Below are positions 38,235 to 45,941 of a DNA stretch of 64,000 bases, piece by piece; position 1 is the stretch's first letter, and the number at the start of each line of letters is the position of its first letter. This DNA is from Acinetobacter vivianii (GTDB lineage: Bacteria; Pseudomonadota; Gammaproteobacteria; Pseudomonadales; Moraxellaceae). The DNA is taken from the NCBI RefSeq assembly GCF_014635885.1, contig NZ_BMDR01000008.1, positions 99,302-163,301 of the forward strand. The letters run 5' to 3'. The notes beneath the pieces were generated by a model. The model did not search any database. It was given only the letters and a program-made list of their open reading frames with translations, and was not told where the DNA came from. The translations under genes and the position numbers were made by a program.

Positions 38235-38427
38235 AAATATATGTGGCATTTATAAGAATTATGCATGAGCTGTCATCATGGGTACGCAGGCGATTGTTCA
38301 AGAAAAATACAGTCGCCCTGAATCATGGGAGTGGGCGAACTGTATAAGAGGAAAAGCAAATTTCTGGATTTTTCTCACAGAGCAAACAGAAGTCGTTTAA
38401 TCTCCTGTTTGATCTGTAGGCTAAAGA

Positions 38428-39648
38428 CTAATTTTTATAAGTGACTTTAGGATTATTTAAGCCGCGTGCCAGTGTAAAGATCAGGATAAGTGAACAAAGC
38501 ACCAGCGGAAGCATCGCGAAGAATAAGATTGAGCCATCAAAATGGTCAACGATAATGCCACCGAACATGCTGCCCAGCGCAATCAGGATTAAAAAGGTCA
38601 ATGTCACCATTGGCATACCTTTTTCAACCGCTTCGGGTGCATGCGTAAACATCCAGATATTCACAGCAGTTGGAATAATCCCGTAGGCGAAGCCCCATAA
38701 AGCTGTTAATACAATGGCAAGCATGACATTTGCCCCGACTAGCGGAAGAGCTAAAAATGCAAGCAAGAACGCAACACCACTCACTGCAAAGGTATAACGG
38801 ATATTGATCTGACCGAGGTAGCCTGCAAAAACATTACCAAAAATTCCTGCAATCCCGTAGACCAACAGTAAACGGCTGATCAGGCTATCGGAAAAATCGA
38901 CCTGATGTTTAAAGAAGGCAGAAAAGTAGCTATAAGCTGCAAAGTGGGCGAACCCCATGAATAGAAAAATGATCAGACCTTTGCGGGCGGCAGGATGTTG
39001 TACCAAGATTGGCAGCTCTTTCCAGCGCAAAGATGAAGAGGGCTTTAATTGAGGTAGATACAGGTACTGGAAGATCAAAAGCAAGATGCCCATAAGCGAA
39101 ATCGCCGTGAAAGAGGTTTGCCAGCCATTATATTGAGCCAGCCATGTGCCCATTGGGACGCCTAACACGCTGGCTAAGGTCACCCCGAAAGCCACCCATG
39201 CAGTCGCTTTGGCAATGGGTAAATGAGGGGGGGCCAGACGACCACTTAATGCAACAGCAGTTGCCCAGAATCCTCCAACTGCAACGCCTAAAATGATTCG
39301 TCCGAACAATAAAATCATGAAATTAGGTGCAAATGCGGTGAGCAGATTGGCAATGATCATTAACAGGGTGAGCATTAATAAAAGCGAACGCCGATCCATT
39401 GTTTTGGCTGAGATCGGAATCAGGACCGCAGCAAACATGCCCACGATTGCAGTTAAAGAAACGGTGAGACCTGCTGTTCCGACTGAGATTTGAAAGTCAC
39501 GCGCGATGTCATTGAGTACACCAATGGCAAGGAATTCGCCAGTGACTAAGGCAAAAGCGCTAAAGGTGACAGACAGTAAGGCAAACCAGTTACCTTGAGA
39601 TGGATTAGATTCAAGTGCAGTTAGCTCAGCGGGCGTGGAGTTTTCCAT
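38428..39648 (-). CDS. MFS efflux transporter (DHA1-like), paralogue B
   Basis: A 406-residue 12-helix major facilitator, paralogous to the gene at 36892-38106 (shared I-S-V-G-T-A-G-L, R-I-I-L-G-V-A-V-G-G-F-W-A, A-L-W-G-F-A-Y-G). Divergent from the TetR gene across 145 bases that contain two operator copies; it is therefore the likely primary target of that repressor. AGGGAATTATT precedes the ATG. Confidence 0.92.
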   Translation of the reverse strand: MENSTPAELTALESNPSQGNWFALLSVTFSAFALVTGEFLAIGVLNDIARDFQISVGTAGLTVSLTAIVGMFAAVLIPISAKTMDRRSLLLMLTLLMIIANLLTAFAPNFMILLFGRIILGVAVGGFWATAVALSGRLAPPHLPIAKATAWVAFGVTLASVLGVPMGTWLAQYNGWQTSFTAISLMGILLLIFQYLYLPQLKPSSSLRWKELPILVQHPAARKGLIIFLFMGFAHFAAYSYFSAFFKHQVDFSDSLISRLLLVYGIAGIFGNVFAGYLGQINIRYTFAVSGVAFLLAFLALPLVGANVMLAIVLTALWGFAYGIIPTAVNIWMFTHAPEAVEKGMPMVTLTFLILIALGSMFGGIIVDHFDGSILFFAMLPLVLCSLILIFTLARGLNNPKVTYKN

Positions 39649-39705
39649 AATAATTCCCTTTATTGTTATACAGATAACAATAAAATTGAAAAAACATTCG
39701 TTTTT

Positions 39706-39719
39706 ATAACGATCGATAT
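39706..39719. promoter_or_regulatory. TetR-type operator, copy 3
   Basis: ATAACGATCGATAT, same motif as copy 1 and spaced 56 bases from copy 4, exactly as copies 1 and 2. Confidence 0.72.
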
Positions 39720-39761
39720 AAAATAAAATAGTTGATTAAAGTGCGTGCGTCAATTAATTTA

Positions 39762-39775
39762 ATAGTGATCGTTAT
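39762..39775. promoter_or_regulatory. TetR-type operator, copy 4
   Basis: ATAGTGATCGTTAT, the reverse complement of copy 1, 18 bases before the tetR start codon; implies autoregulation. Confidence 0.75.
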
Positions 39776-39793
39776 GAAATATTTGTGACAGTT

Positions 39794-40438
39794 ATGACAA
39801 ATGCACATGAGCCAACAGTAGCACCCTGTGATGACAGCTTAAAAAAGAAGCGTGGTCGTCCGAAGTGTTTTGATGAACAGCAGGCACTGGAAAAAGCCAT
39901 GTTGCTGTTCTGGGCGAATGGCTATGAAGCGACGTCGATCAGTGATTTGACTCAGGCTTTGGAACTGACTGCACCGAGTCTATACAGTAGTTTTGGTGAT
40001 AAAGCCGGACTGTTTTATAAATGCATCGATTATTATCTGGCACATGAAGCATGTCCAATTGTCCCTATTTTCTTAGAAGCCAAAACTGCCAAAGTTGCCT
40101 TTGAGCTGTATCTATATGACAACGTCAAACGTTTGGCGCAACCCAATAAACCAGCAGGCTGTATGCTGGTGGTGGCAACCATGAACTGCTCGGATAATGC
40201 GCAGGCGGTGCAACATAATATTCTGGAAAAACGTTTGCAAACCAAGCAGAAACTGTTTGAACGTTTAGAGCAGGGCGTGGCGAACGGTGATCTGGCAGCA
40301 ACTGCTCCTTTACAGGAAATGACAGACTTCTATGCCACCGTGGTACAAGGTTTAACCATTCAGGCTCGAGATGGCGCAACGGTTCAGCAACTGCATAAAG
40401 TTGTGGAACATGCCATGCGCGCTTGGGAGCTGTTCTAG
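39794..40438 (+). CDS. TetR family repressor controlling the MFS paralogues
   Basis: A 214-residue TetR-type repressor: Lys/Arg-rich tail K-K-K-R-G-R-P-K, then the helix-turn-helix Y-E-A-T-S-I-S-D-L-T-Q-A-L-E-L-T-A-P-S-L-Y-S-S-F (about 41-64), followed by an all-helical ligand domain with a C-M-L-V-V-A-T-M-N-C motif that may be redox-sensitive. It faces the MFS gene at 38428-39648 and operators of one motif flank both it and the second MFS gene, so it probably represses both. Start is ATG 39794; the GTG at 39785 is an alternative. Confidence 0.9.
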   Translation: MTNAHEPTVAPCDDSLKKKRGRPKCFDEQQALEKAMLLFWANGYEATSISDLTQALELTAPSLYSSFGDKAGLFYKCIDYYLAHEACPIVPIFLEAKTAKVAFELYLYDNVKRLAQPNKPAGCMLVVATMNCSDNAQAVQHNILEKRLQTKQKLFERLEQGVANGDLAATAPLQEMTDFYATVVQGLTIQARDGATVQQLHKVVEHAMRAWELF

Positions 40439-40538
40439 GCAGGGATGTCGTAAGCGCGATATAAATGTCTGAAATACGATATTTCAATTATTTTGGACAT
40501 CTTCCACAATACATCCATTGCTGAGATATTGTGAGAAA

Positions 40539-41462
40539 ATGATGGGTCAGTTAACGAAATACCAAAAATGGGCATTTGTATTGCCTTTGATTGCCGTGTT
40601 GATTTGGTCACTCAATATTGCGGTAACTCGCTATGTGGCAGACTATATTTCCCCAGTCAGTATCAGCTTTTATCGCTGGTTTGTTGCCTTCCTGATCTTG
40701 ACCCCTTTTATGTTGCCAAAAGTCTGGAAGCAACGTGCTCTAATTCGTCCGTTCATTCCTAAACTGGCGGTACTCAGTGCATTTGGGATGGTGTTGTATC
40801 AAGGGCTGTCTTATACCGCAGCGCACTATACCACCGCGACGAATATGGGAATCGTAAATGCCTTTGTGCCTATTTTTACCATTTTCATCTCTTACATTAT
40901 TTTAAAAGATGCACCGAATCGCTATGCCATTTTCGGGAGTTTATTGTCTTTTGCTGGCTTGATTTATGTCATGAGTCAGGGGCGTATTTCTAGCCTGTTT
41001 GAGCAGGGCGGTCATTGGGGCGATGCGGTCATGGTATTGGCCGTGGGATTCTATGCCTTCTATGGTGTGTTCCTGAAAAAATGGCAAGTTCAGTTGCCAT
41101 TGATGACCAGTTTATATGTGCAGATTGCATTTGCCCTGATTTATCACTTGCCATTCTTATTGTGGTTGGGGCTGGATGGGATCAATGCTGAAAATGCGGC
41201 CAGTGTGCTTTATGCAGGGATGTTCCCGTCATTGATTGCACCATTGTTATGGATGGTCGCCGTGCAAGCGATTGGACCAAACCGTACCAGTATTTTCATG
41301 AACTTGATGCCAGTATTCACCGCGATTATTGCTAGTCTGTGGTTATCGGAACACTGGACTATTTACCATACCATTGGTGGTGTCATGATTCTGGTGGGGA
41401 TCATCATGGCACAAAAGAAAACCCTTAAAGCACCAGTCAAATTGGCAGAGTCTGCCTCATAA
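40539..41462 (+). CDS. EamA family DMT-type transporter
   Basis: About 307 residues, ten helices in two EamA repeats (about 10-140 and 155-300), with W-S-L-N-I-A-V-T-R-Y and the C-terminal G-G-V-M-I-L-V-G-I-I-M. Members of the drug/metabolite superfamily export metabolites such as amino acids; the substrate is unknown. I use ATG 40539 (a second ATG directly follows); GTGAGAAA lies upstream. Monocistronic. Confidence 0.88.
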   Translation: MMGQLTKYQKWAFVLPLIAVLIWSLNIAVTRYVADYISPVSISFYRWFVAFLILTPFMLPKVWKQRALIRPFIPKLAVLSAFGMVLYQGLSYTAAHYTTATNMGIVNAFVPIFTIFISYIILKDAPNRYAIFGSLLSFAGLIYVMSQGRISSLFEQGGHWGDAVMVLAVGFYAFYGVFLKKWQVQLPLMTSLYVQIAFALIYHLPFLLWLGLDGINAENAASVLYAGMFPSLIAPLLWMVAVQAIGPNRTSIFMNLMPVFTAIIASLWLSEHWTIYHTIGGVMILVGIIMAQKKTLKAPVKLAESAS

Positions 41463-41663
41463 AGATGAAAGCCATAGGTGTGTTTGTTTAAAAAATAGAC
41501 AAACGCACCGATTTATTTTTTGAATGATTCTCCTTTCTATCTGATTTGCAACTATATTTTTTAAGATAGTGAAGGTTTAGGCTCAAAAAAAGCTGAATAA
41601 AAATAAAAATATAATTTTATTAAAAAGGTTGAAGTGACAAAAAAGGTACGCTTTTCACATTTT

Positions 41664-41692
41664 TTGTTAGATAAATAATATATTTGTATAAA
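41664..41692 (+). promoter_or_regulatory. Promoter of the candidate small RNA
   Basis: -35 TTGTTA, 17-base spacer, -10 TATAAA; a good sigma-70 promoter with no protein gene downstream. Confidence 0.55.
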
Positions 41693-41698
41693 TGAAAT

Positions 41699-41838
41699 GA
41701 TTGGCTCATAATACCAGCCACAGCAAAATGATTCATTTTAGAATGAATAAGTTGCTTACCGAATTGATGAACCCTCTGGATGTGATTATACACATCCTTT
41801 TTATGCTCAGTTATCCCTATATAACTGAGCTTTTTTTT
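41699..41838 (+). ncRNA. Candidate small regulatory RNA
   Basis: About 140 bases from a good promoter to a strong terminator. Seen in order: hairpin ATTCATT / AATGAAT with a TTAG loop, hairpin GGATGTG / CACATCC (41778-41797) followed by TTTTT, then GCTCAGTTAT / ATAACTGAGC (41805-41830) followed by eight T. Two terminator-like stems in tandem and no plausible reading frame suggest an Hfq-type small RNA. I cannot name it; the 5' end is inferred from the promoter. Confidence 0.5.
41805..41838 (+). terminator. Strong intrinsic terminator of the candidate small RNA
   Basis: Perfect ten-base stem GCTCAGTTAT / ATAACTGAGC, six-base loop, eight T. A second terminator-like hairpin (GGATGTG / CACATCC, T5) lies just upstream. 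No gene ends on this strand within 300 bases. Confidence 0.85.
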
Positions 41839-41859
41839 GTCCGCTATTCACCTAAATCA

Positions 41860-42429
41860 TCAAGCCCGAACAATTTCACCTGTCAGTGCATTGAGGATAC
41901 GACTCGGCTCCCGACTCAATCCTAGATCGCCTTCTAGATAATGTAATGCGTCGCCAAAATATGCTTGAGCATCTGCCACACTATGAGCAGGTGTCTGGCC
42001 TGCTGGATTGGCACTGGTCGAGACAATAAATCCATTAAAATGTTGGCACAGTTGTACGCATAAAGGATGGGTGGTTACACGCACCGCCACCAGAGGATGC
42101 TGACCTTTGATCCATGTTGGAATGTGTTTATCAGCTGGTAATAGCCATGTTGTGGCCCGTTCAGTTGGCTGGCGATTTGACCAGCTGCGGATCACTTGCT
42201 GACGAATGTCGTTACTTAAACCTTGTAGTAAATGTGCTACCTGATCTAAATGACCTGCTAATAAAATGACGCCTTTTTCAACGGGACGATGTTTGATTTC
42301 CAGAATCTCCTGAAAAGCCTGTTCATTATAGGGATCACAGCCCAAACCCCAGACCGCCTCGGTTGGGTAAGCCAGAACCTGTCCTTGTTTTAAAAGTTGT
42401 GCTGCTTCAGAAATAGAAGAGGTGATCAT
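41860..42429 (-). CDS. tsaC: Threonylcarbamoyl-AMP synthase (TsaC/YrdC)
   Basis: A 189-residue YrdC-domain enzyme that makes threonylcarbamoyl-AMP for t6A37 modification of ANN-decoding tRNAs. Conserved blocks: A-Y-P-T-E-A-V-W-G-L-G-C-D, K-H-R-P-V-E-K-G (K-x-R motif), and S-T-S-A-N-P-A-G-Q. Its length is that of the short TsaC, not Sua5. Located beside dprA, the usual gammaproteobacterial order. Confidence 0.94.
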   Translation of the reverse strand: MITSSISEAAQLLKQGQVLAYPTEAVWGLGCDPYNEQAFQEILEIKHRPVEKGVILLAGHLDQVAHLLQGLSNDIRQQVIRSWSNRQPTERATTWLLPADKHIPTWIKGQHPLVAVRVTTHPLCVQLCQHFNGFIVSTSANPAGQTPAHSVADAQAYFGDALHYLEGDLGLSREPSRILNALTGEIVRA

Positions 42430-42467
42430 GCGAGGTCAATACAATAGCAGAGGGAGAGGTGACTAGT

Positions 42468-43598
42468 TTAATGCATTGGGCGGCAACGTAAATAGCGACC
42501 TGCCTGTTGCATGCTTAAACCGAGTAATTCCAGTTCCATTAATTGGGCCGTTAATTCAGCAATAGGCGCAGCATAGCGTTGCGCCAGTTGATCCAGATCT
42601 TGTCCAACCCAGTCTAAAACCTGATAGAGCTCAATTAAATGAGCGGGTAGCGTTGGCGGTGCAGAGACAATATCTGTTGCTGGTTGTTGCTGGGCTTGCC
42701 ATTGTGTAGGTAAAGCCAGATCTTCAATCACCTGTTCAGGATGATCCACCAGAATCGCACCTTCGCGGATCAACTGATGACAGCCCTGATGATGTTCACT
42801 ATAAATATGTCCAGGAATGGCAAATACCATTTTTCCCTGACTGGCAGCTTCATTGGCAGTAATTAATGAACCGCTTTTAAGTGCAGCTTCGACCACCAAT
42901 ACACCCAGACTTAAACCACTGACAATACGGTTTCGCCGAGGGAAATGTTGTTGTAAAGGCATGGTCGTGGGTAGAAATTCAGTCACTACTGCGCCTGACT
43001 GGGTAATTTGTTGTGCCAGTTGTTTATGCTGGGCAGGGTAGACGGTGTCTAGTCCTGTACCTGTCACTGCGATAGTACGCTGATGAACCAGACCACCTTG
43101 ATGGGCTGCCTGATCAATGCCATGAGCCAAGCCGCTACTAATATAGAAACCTTTTTCACTTAAATAGTAAGCAAAATCATAGGCAACTTGTCGCCCGTGA
43201 GGACTCGGTTTTCGACTGCCGACCATGGCAATTTGAGGTTGTAACAGCGCTTGCGCCTGACCTTGTCCGAACAGAATCGGTGGACGATCTGTATAAGGCA
43301 GCAGTTGCGTCGGATAGCCAATATCTTCGGGCGTTAAAATAAAGTCACTATAGCGGCTAATCAGTTGAACCAGTTGTTCAAACTGTTGCTGGCCTTGTGC
43401 TGTCTGGAATTCCGCTAAACGTTTTAAATGATTGGCATGCAGGCCAAGTTGAGACCATTCTGAAAAACGATGACTTTGTGTGGCCTGTTCACAGCTACCG
43501 AAATGCTGCTGGATCTTTTGGAAGCTGGAAAGCGAATGTTGAACCAAGTACCACACCAGCACAGTATGGTAGTGATGAGGCGATAATTGATTCAACAT
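42468..43598 (-). CDS. dprA: DNA-processing protein DprA
   Basis: A 376-residue protein that binds incoming single-stranded DNA and loads RecA in natural transformation. After an N-terminal SAM-like part, the Rossmann domain has G-S-R-K-P-S-P-H-G, S-G-L-A-H-G-I-D-Q-A-A-H and A-L-K-S-G-S-L-I-T-A-N-E-A. A C-terminal winged-helix domain follows (about residues 310-370). Eight bases after the LysM gene stop, so co-transcribed with it. Confidence 0.95.
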   Translation of the reverse strand: MLNQLSPHHYHTVLVWYLVQHSLSSFQKIQQHFGSCEQATQSHRFSEWSQLGLHANHLKRLAEFQTAQGQQQFEQLVQLISRYSDFILTPEDIGYPTQLLPYTDRPPILFGQGQAQALLQPQIAMVGSRKPSPHGRQVAYDFAYYLSEKGFYISSGLAHGIDQAAHQGGLVHQRTIAVTGTGLDTVYPAQHKQLAQQITQSGAVVTEFLPTTMPLQQHFPRRNRIVSGLSLGVLVVEAALKSGSLITANEAASQGKMVFAIPGHIYSEHHQGCHQLIREGAILVDHPEQVIEDLALPTQWQAQQQPATDIVSAPPTLPAHLIELYQVLDWVGQDLDQLAQRYAAPIAELTAQLMELELLGLSMQQAGRYLRCRPMH

Positions 43599-43606
43599 CT
43601 TAGGCC

Positions 43607-44758
43607 TTAATCGTCAAGACGTGGTGGTTTGATATCTGAGCCAAGCTTAATTGGTAACTCGCTTTCGAGTACATAGGCATAGCTGATACGGTCAAAACTC
43701 TTGAAGATCATGACACTACCCAAATATTGTCCAGGTAGTTTCACTTGTTCTTTGGTTTTTGGGTCACGAACAGTTTCACCATCTTGATAGATACTAAATA
43801 CCTGACCGACCTCAACACCATCAACCGTTCCACGATCTACGGTTACGACCCCATTTTTTGCGGCTGTACCGATGGAACCCATCACACGGATAATTTTACC
43901 ACCATCTTTGACCTGATTGGCGTCAGTTGGATAGAACAGGGTCGGAAGCATGGCATCCTGTTCAGCCATGACACGGTCGCCACGACGTACTTCCCCATTA
44001 TAGCTATCGGTCAGTTCAACCGTGGTGATGTCATTTTCACTACGAATCGCCACACCAGAGGCAACTTGCGTCAGTTCAACTCCAAGATTCTGTTTTTTAC
44101 CATTCTGATCCAGTACTACATAGGGTTCACCTTCACGGAATACGCCGTAGCGCTGGCCATTTTCAAGGCCTTGGCCACGCACATAAACACTTTGGCCTTT
44201 ACCTGCCATAACACGGTTATCGGCAGTGCCTAGAATATAAGGTGTATTGGCAATCGCGTCTGCTGGCAGCACAGAAGTGCGCTCTAACCATTGCTGAATA
44301 TGTGTCAATGGAATAACAGGCACGCTATTGTTCAATGCTTCAACACGGACTTGCGGGCGCAGAGTAGACGTATTGCCTGTATAGCGACGAATAATACCGT
44401 CACAGCCATCACCTTCATCTTTACCAATCAATGGCTTACCGTTCAGGCTACAGAGTAATAGGCGATCCCCTGGATAAATCCAGTGTGGATTTTTGACATG
44501 CTTGTTGCTTGCCCAGATTTCAGGCCAGCGCCATGGCTTCTTTAAAAATTTACCCGAGATATCCCAGAGCGTATCGCCTTTTTTCACCACATAGACATGC
44601 GGAGCACCTACTTTCACCGCAGGTGGGCTAACATTCGGGCTGGCTGCATGCGCAAAATTGACACTCATCCCCAATCCTGCACAAATTGCAGCTGCAATCA
44701 GTTGTTTTTTTAACCCCAAGGCATGAAATGATGGTATGCCGTTTAAAACCTTTTTCAT
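43607..44758 (-). CDS. LysM peptidoglycan-binding protein
   Basis: About 383 residues with a signal peptide (N-terminal K-K-Q-L-I-A-A-A-I-C..., cleavage near A-H-A-A) followed by one LysM domain (about residues 50-100: V-Y-V-V-K-K-G-D-T-L-W-D-I-S and P-H-W-I-Y-P-G-D-R-L-L-L). The remaining 280 residues are beta-rich with repeated G-x-x-V-x-V-D-R-G strands. Function is envelope-related but undefined. I prefer ATG 44758 because AGGA is then at proper distance; ATG 44764 is nearer. Divergent from def. Confidence 0.88.
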   Translation of the reverse strand: MKKVLNGIPSFHALGLKKQLIAAAICAGLGMSVNFAHAASPNVSPPAVKVGAPHVYVVKKGDTLWDISGKFLKKPWRWPEIWASNKHVKNPHWIYPGDRLLLCSLNGKPLIGKDEGDGCDGIIRRYTGNTSTLRPQVRVEALNNSVPVIPLTHIQQWLERTSVLPADAIANTPYILGTADNRVMAGKGQSVYVRGQGLENGQRYGVFREGEPYVVLDQNGKKQNLGVELTQVASGVAIRSENDITTVELTDSYNGEVRRGDRVMAEQDAMLPTLFYPTDANQVKDGGKIIRVMGSIGTAAKNGVVTVDRGTVDGVEVGQVFSIYQDGETVRDPKTKEQVKLPGQYLGSVMIFKSFDRISYAYVLESELPIKLGSDIKPPRLDD

Positions 44759-44881
44759 TATCATAATTCCTAAAAATTATGTGTGTAGTTGCGCTATAAT
44801 AACGACTTTACACACAATTTTTTTGATCAAGCATTCCCTTCAGTTGGTTTTTTGATCAATGGCATAAGTGAGGACGACAGT

Positions 44882-45412
44882 ATGGCCTTATTACCTATTT
44901 TAAGTTTTCCTGATCCCCGCCTTCGTACCATTGCCAAGCCAGTCGAAGAAGTCACTGATGAAATTCGTCAGCTTGCAGCAGATATGTTTGAAACCATGTA
45001 TGAAGCACCAGGTATCGGTTTGGCGGCAACTCAGGTTGATCATCATATTCAGCTTATTGTTATGGACATCTCGGAAGAGAAAAACCAACCGATGGTGTTC
45101 ATTAACCCCAAAGTCATTCCACTGACCGAAGATACTCAGCCTTATGAAGAAGGCTGTCTCTCTGTGCCTCAAATATACGACAAAGTTGAGCGTCCGTCAC
45201 GCGTAAAAATCGAGGCAATTAACCTTGAAGGTCAAGCATTTGAGTTAGAAGCTGACGAACTTCTCGCTGTTTGTATCCAACATGAAATGGATCACTTAAA
45301 TGGCAAACTTTTTGTCGATTATTTATCGCCTTTAAAACGTCAGCGTGCACGTGAAAAAGTGGAAAAAGTGGTGCGCCAACGCGATAAAGAGAAAGTTGCA
45401 GTTAAACGCTAA
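44882..45412 (+). CDS. def: Peptide deformylase
   Basis: Removes the formyl group from new proteins; metal enzyme of 176 residues. Motifs: [12 protein letters not shown]92-L-S-V-P and H134-E135-M-D-H138, giving the metal ligands. I start at ATG 44882 with GAGGACGA upstream; the extra 31 residues of the longer frame do not match the family. Divergent from the LysM gene. Confidence 0.97.
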   Translation: MALLPILSFPDPRLRTIAKPVEEVTDEIRQLAADMFETMYEAPGIGLAATQVDHHIQLIVMDISEEKNQPMVFINPKVIPLTEDTQPYEEGCLSVPQIYDKVERPSRVKIEAINLEGQAFELEADELLAVCIQHEMDHLNGKLFVDYLSPLKRQRAREKVEKVVRQRDKEKVAVKR

Positions 45413-45436
45413 ACTGTAACGACGATGAATTAACAG

Positions 45437-45868
45437 ATGTTGTCCTTGTTTCGTTGTGGGTTGTTGCTGGCTTTAACCGCGGTCTGTTTACAGATTGCGG
45501 TTTTCTTGCAGCCGCTCCTTCCGAAGCAATATCAGATTGCGCCTGTGTGTGAAACCATCACCCAAGCGCTCCTGTTACCTAAACTACAAAGTACCCAGAG
45601 CCATTCGGCACAACATCCTCATGAACATCAGCTTGAGCATGCTCAGGTTTCGATGCCGCATCATGACCATCATGATCCTAATCACCAATGTCAGTACTGT
45701 ACGGTCTATGCCAATCTGGTCCTGCCGCCTGAATTTGGTGTGAAAGAAGTGCTGGTTCGGATTCAAATCCGTTTAGTTGCTTATCAGCAAGCGTTTAAGC
45801 ATGTTTATTTTGCACTACAACGGTTATTTCTGTTGCCCCAAGGGCGAGCCCCGCCACTCTTTGCATAA
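45437..45868 (+). CDS. DUF2946 family, His-rich secreted protein
   Basis: A 143-residue protein with an N-terminal hydrophobic segment (about 6-26) and a long His-rich linker (H-P-H-E-H-Q-L-E-H, H-H-D-H-H-D-P-N-H) followed by C-x-Y-C and a second hydrophobic/amphipathic part, as in DUF2946 proteins found beside copper receptors. Location before the TonB-dependent copper receptor supports a copper role. Starts 25 bases after def. The biochemical function is unknown. Confidence 0.78.
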   Translation: MLSLFRCGLLLALTAVCLQIAVFLQPLLPKQYQIAPVCETITQALLLPKLQSTQSHSAQHPHEHQLEHAQVSMPHHDHHDPNHQCQYCTVYANLVLPPEFGVKEVLVRIQIRLVAYQQAFKHVYFALQRLFLLPQGRAPPLFA

Positions 45869-45941
45869 ATTAAAACGTCATTTTCATTAGGGTTTTCAAA
45901 ACTCTAGCCTAGTTTTACTTATGTTTTAAGAGAGACCTATC

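Larger units (their letters stand above)
38107..38427. other. Intergenic region with twin operators and a tetR relic
   Basis: 321 bases between the two MFS paralogues. It holds the promoter of paralogue A, two copies of the TetR-type operator (38163-38176, 38219-38232; 56 bases apart) and, just beyond, a short stretch that resembles the start of the intact tetR gene at 39794 but whose start codon is ATA. No complete gene. Confidence 0.6.
41463..41859. other. Intergenic region between the EamA and tsaC genes
   Basis: 397 bases with no credible protein gene. The right half holds the candidate small RNA described separately (promoter 41664-41692, RNA about 41699-41838). The left half is AT-rich without clear features. 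Confidence 0.6.

Noticed and set aside
38261..38347. 28-codon open frame beginning at ATG in the tetR relic region
   Set aside because: No ribosome site and lies where decayed tetR sequence is suspected; probably chance.
36892..39648. The two MFS genes as a frameshifted or duplicated assembly artefact
   Set aside because: They differ throughout in sequence and have different downstream neighbours, so they are true diverged paralogues.
41701..41925. 74-codon plus-strand open frame in the EamA-tsaC gap
   Set aside because: It crosses two perfect hairpins and runs antisense into tsaC; no ribosome site, no family-like features. An RNA gene fits better.
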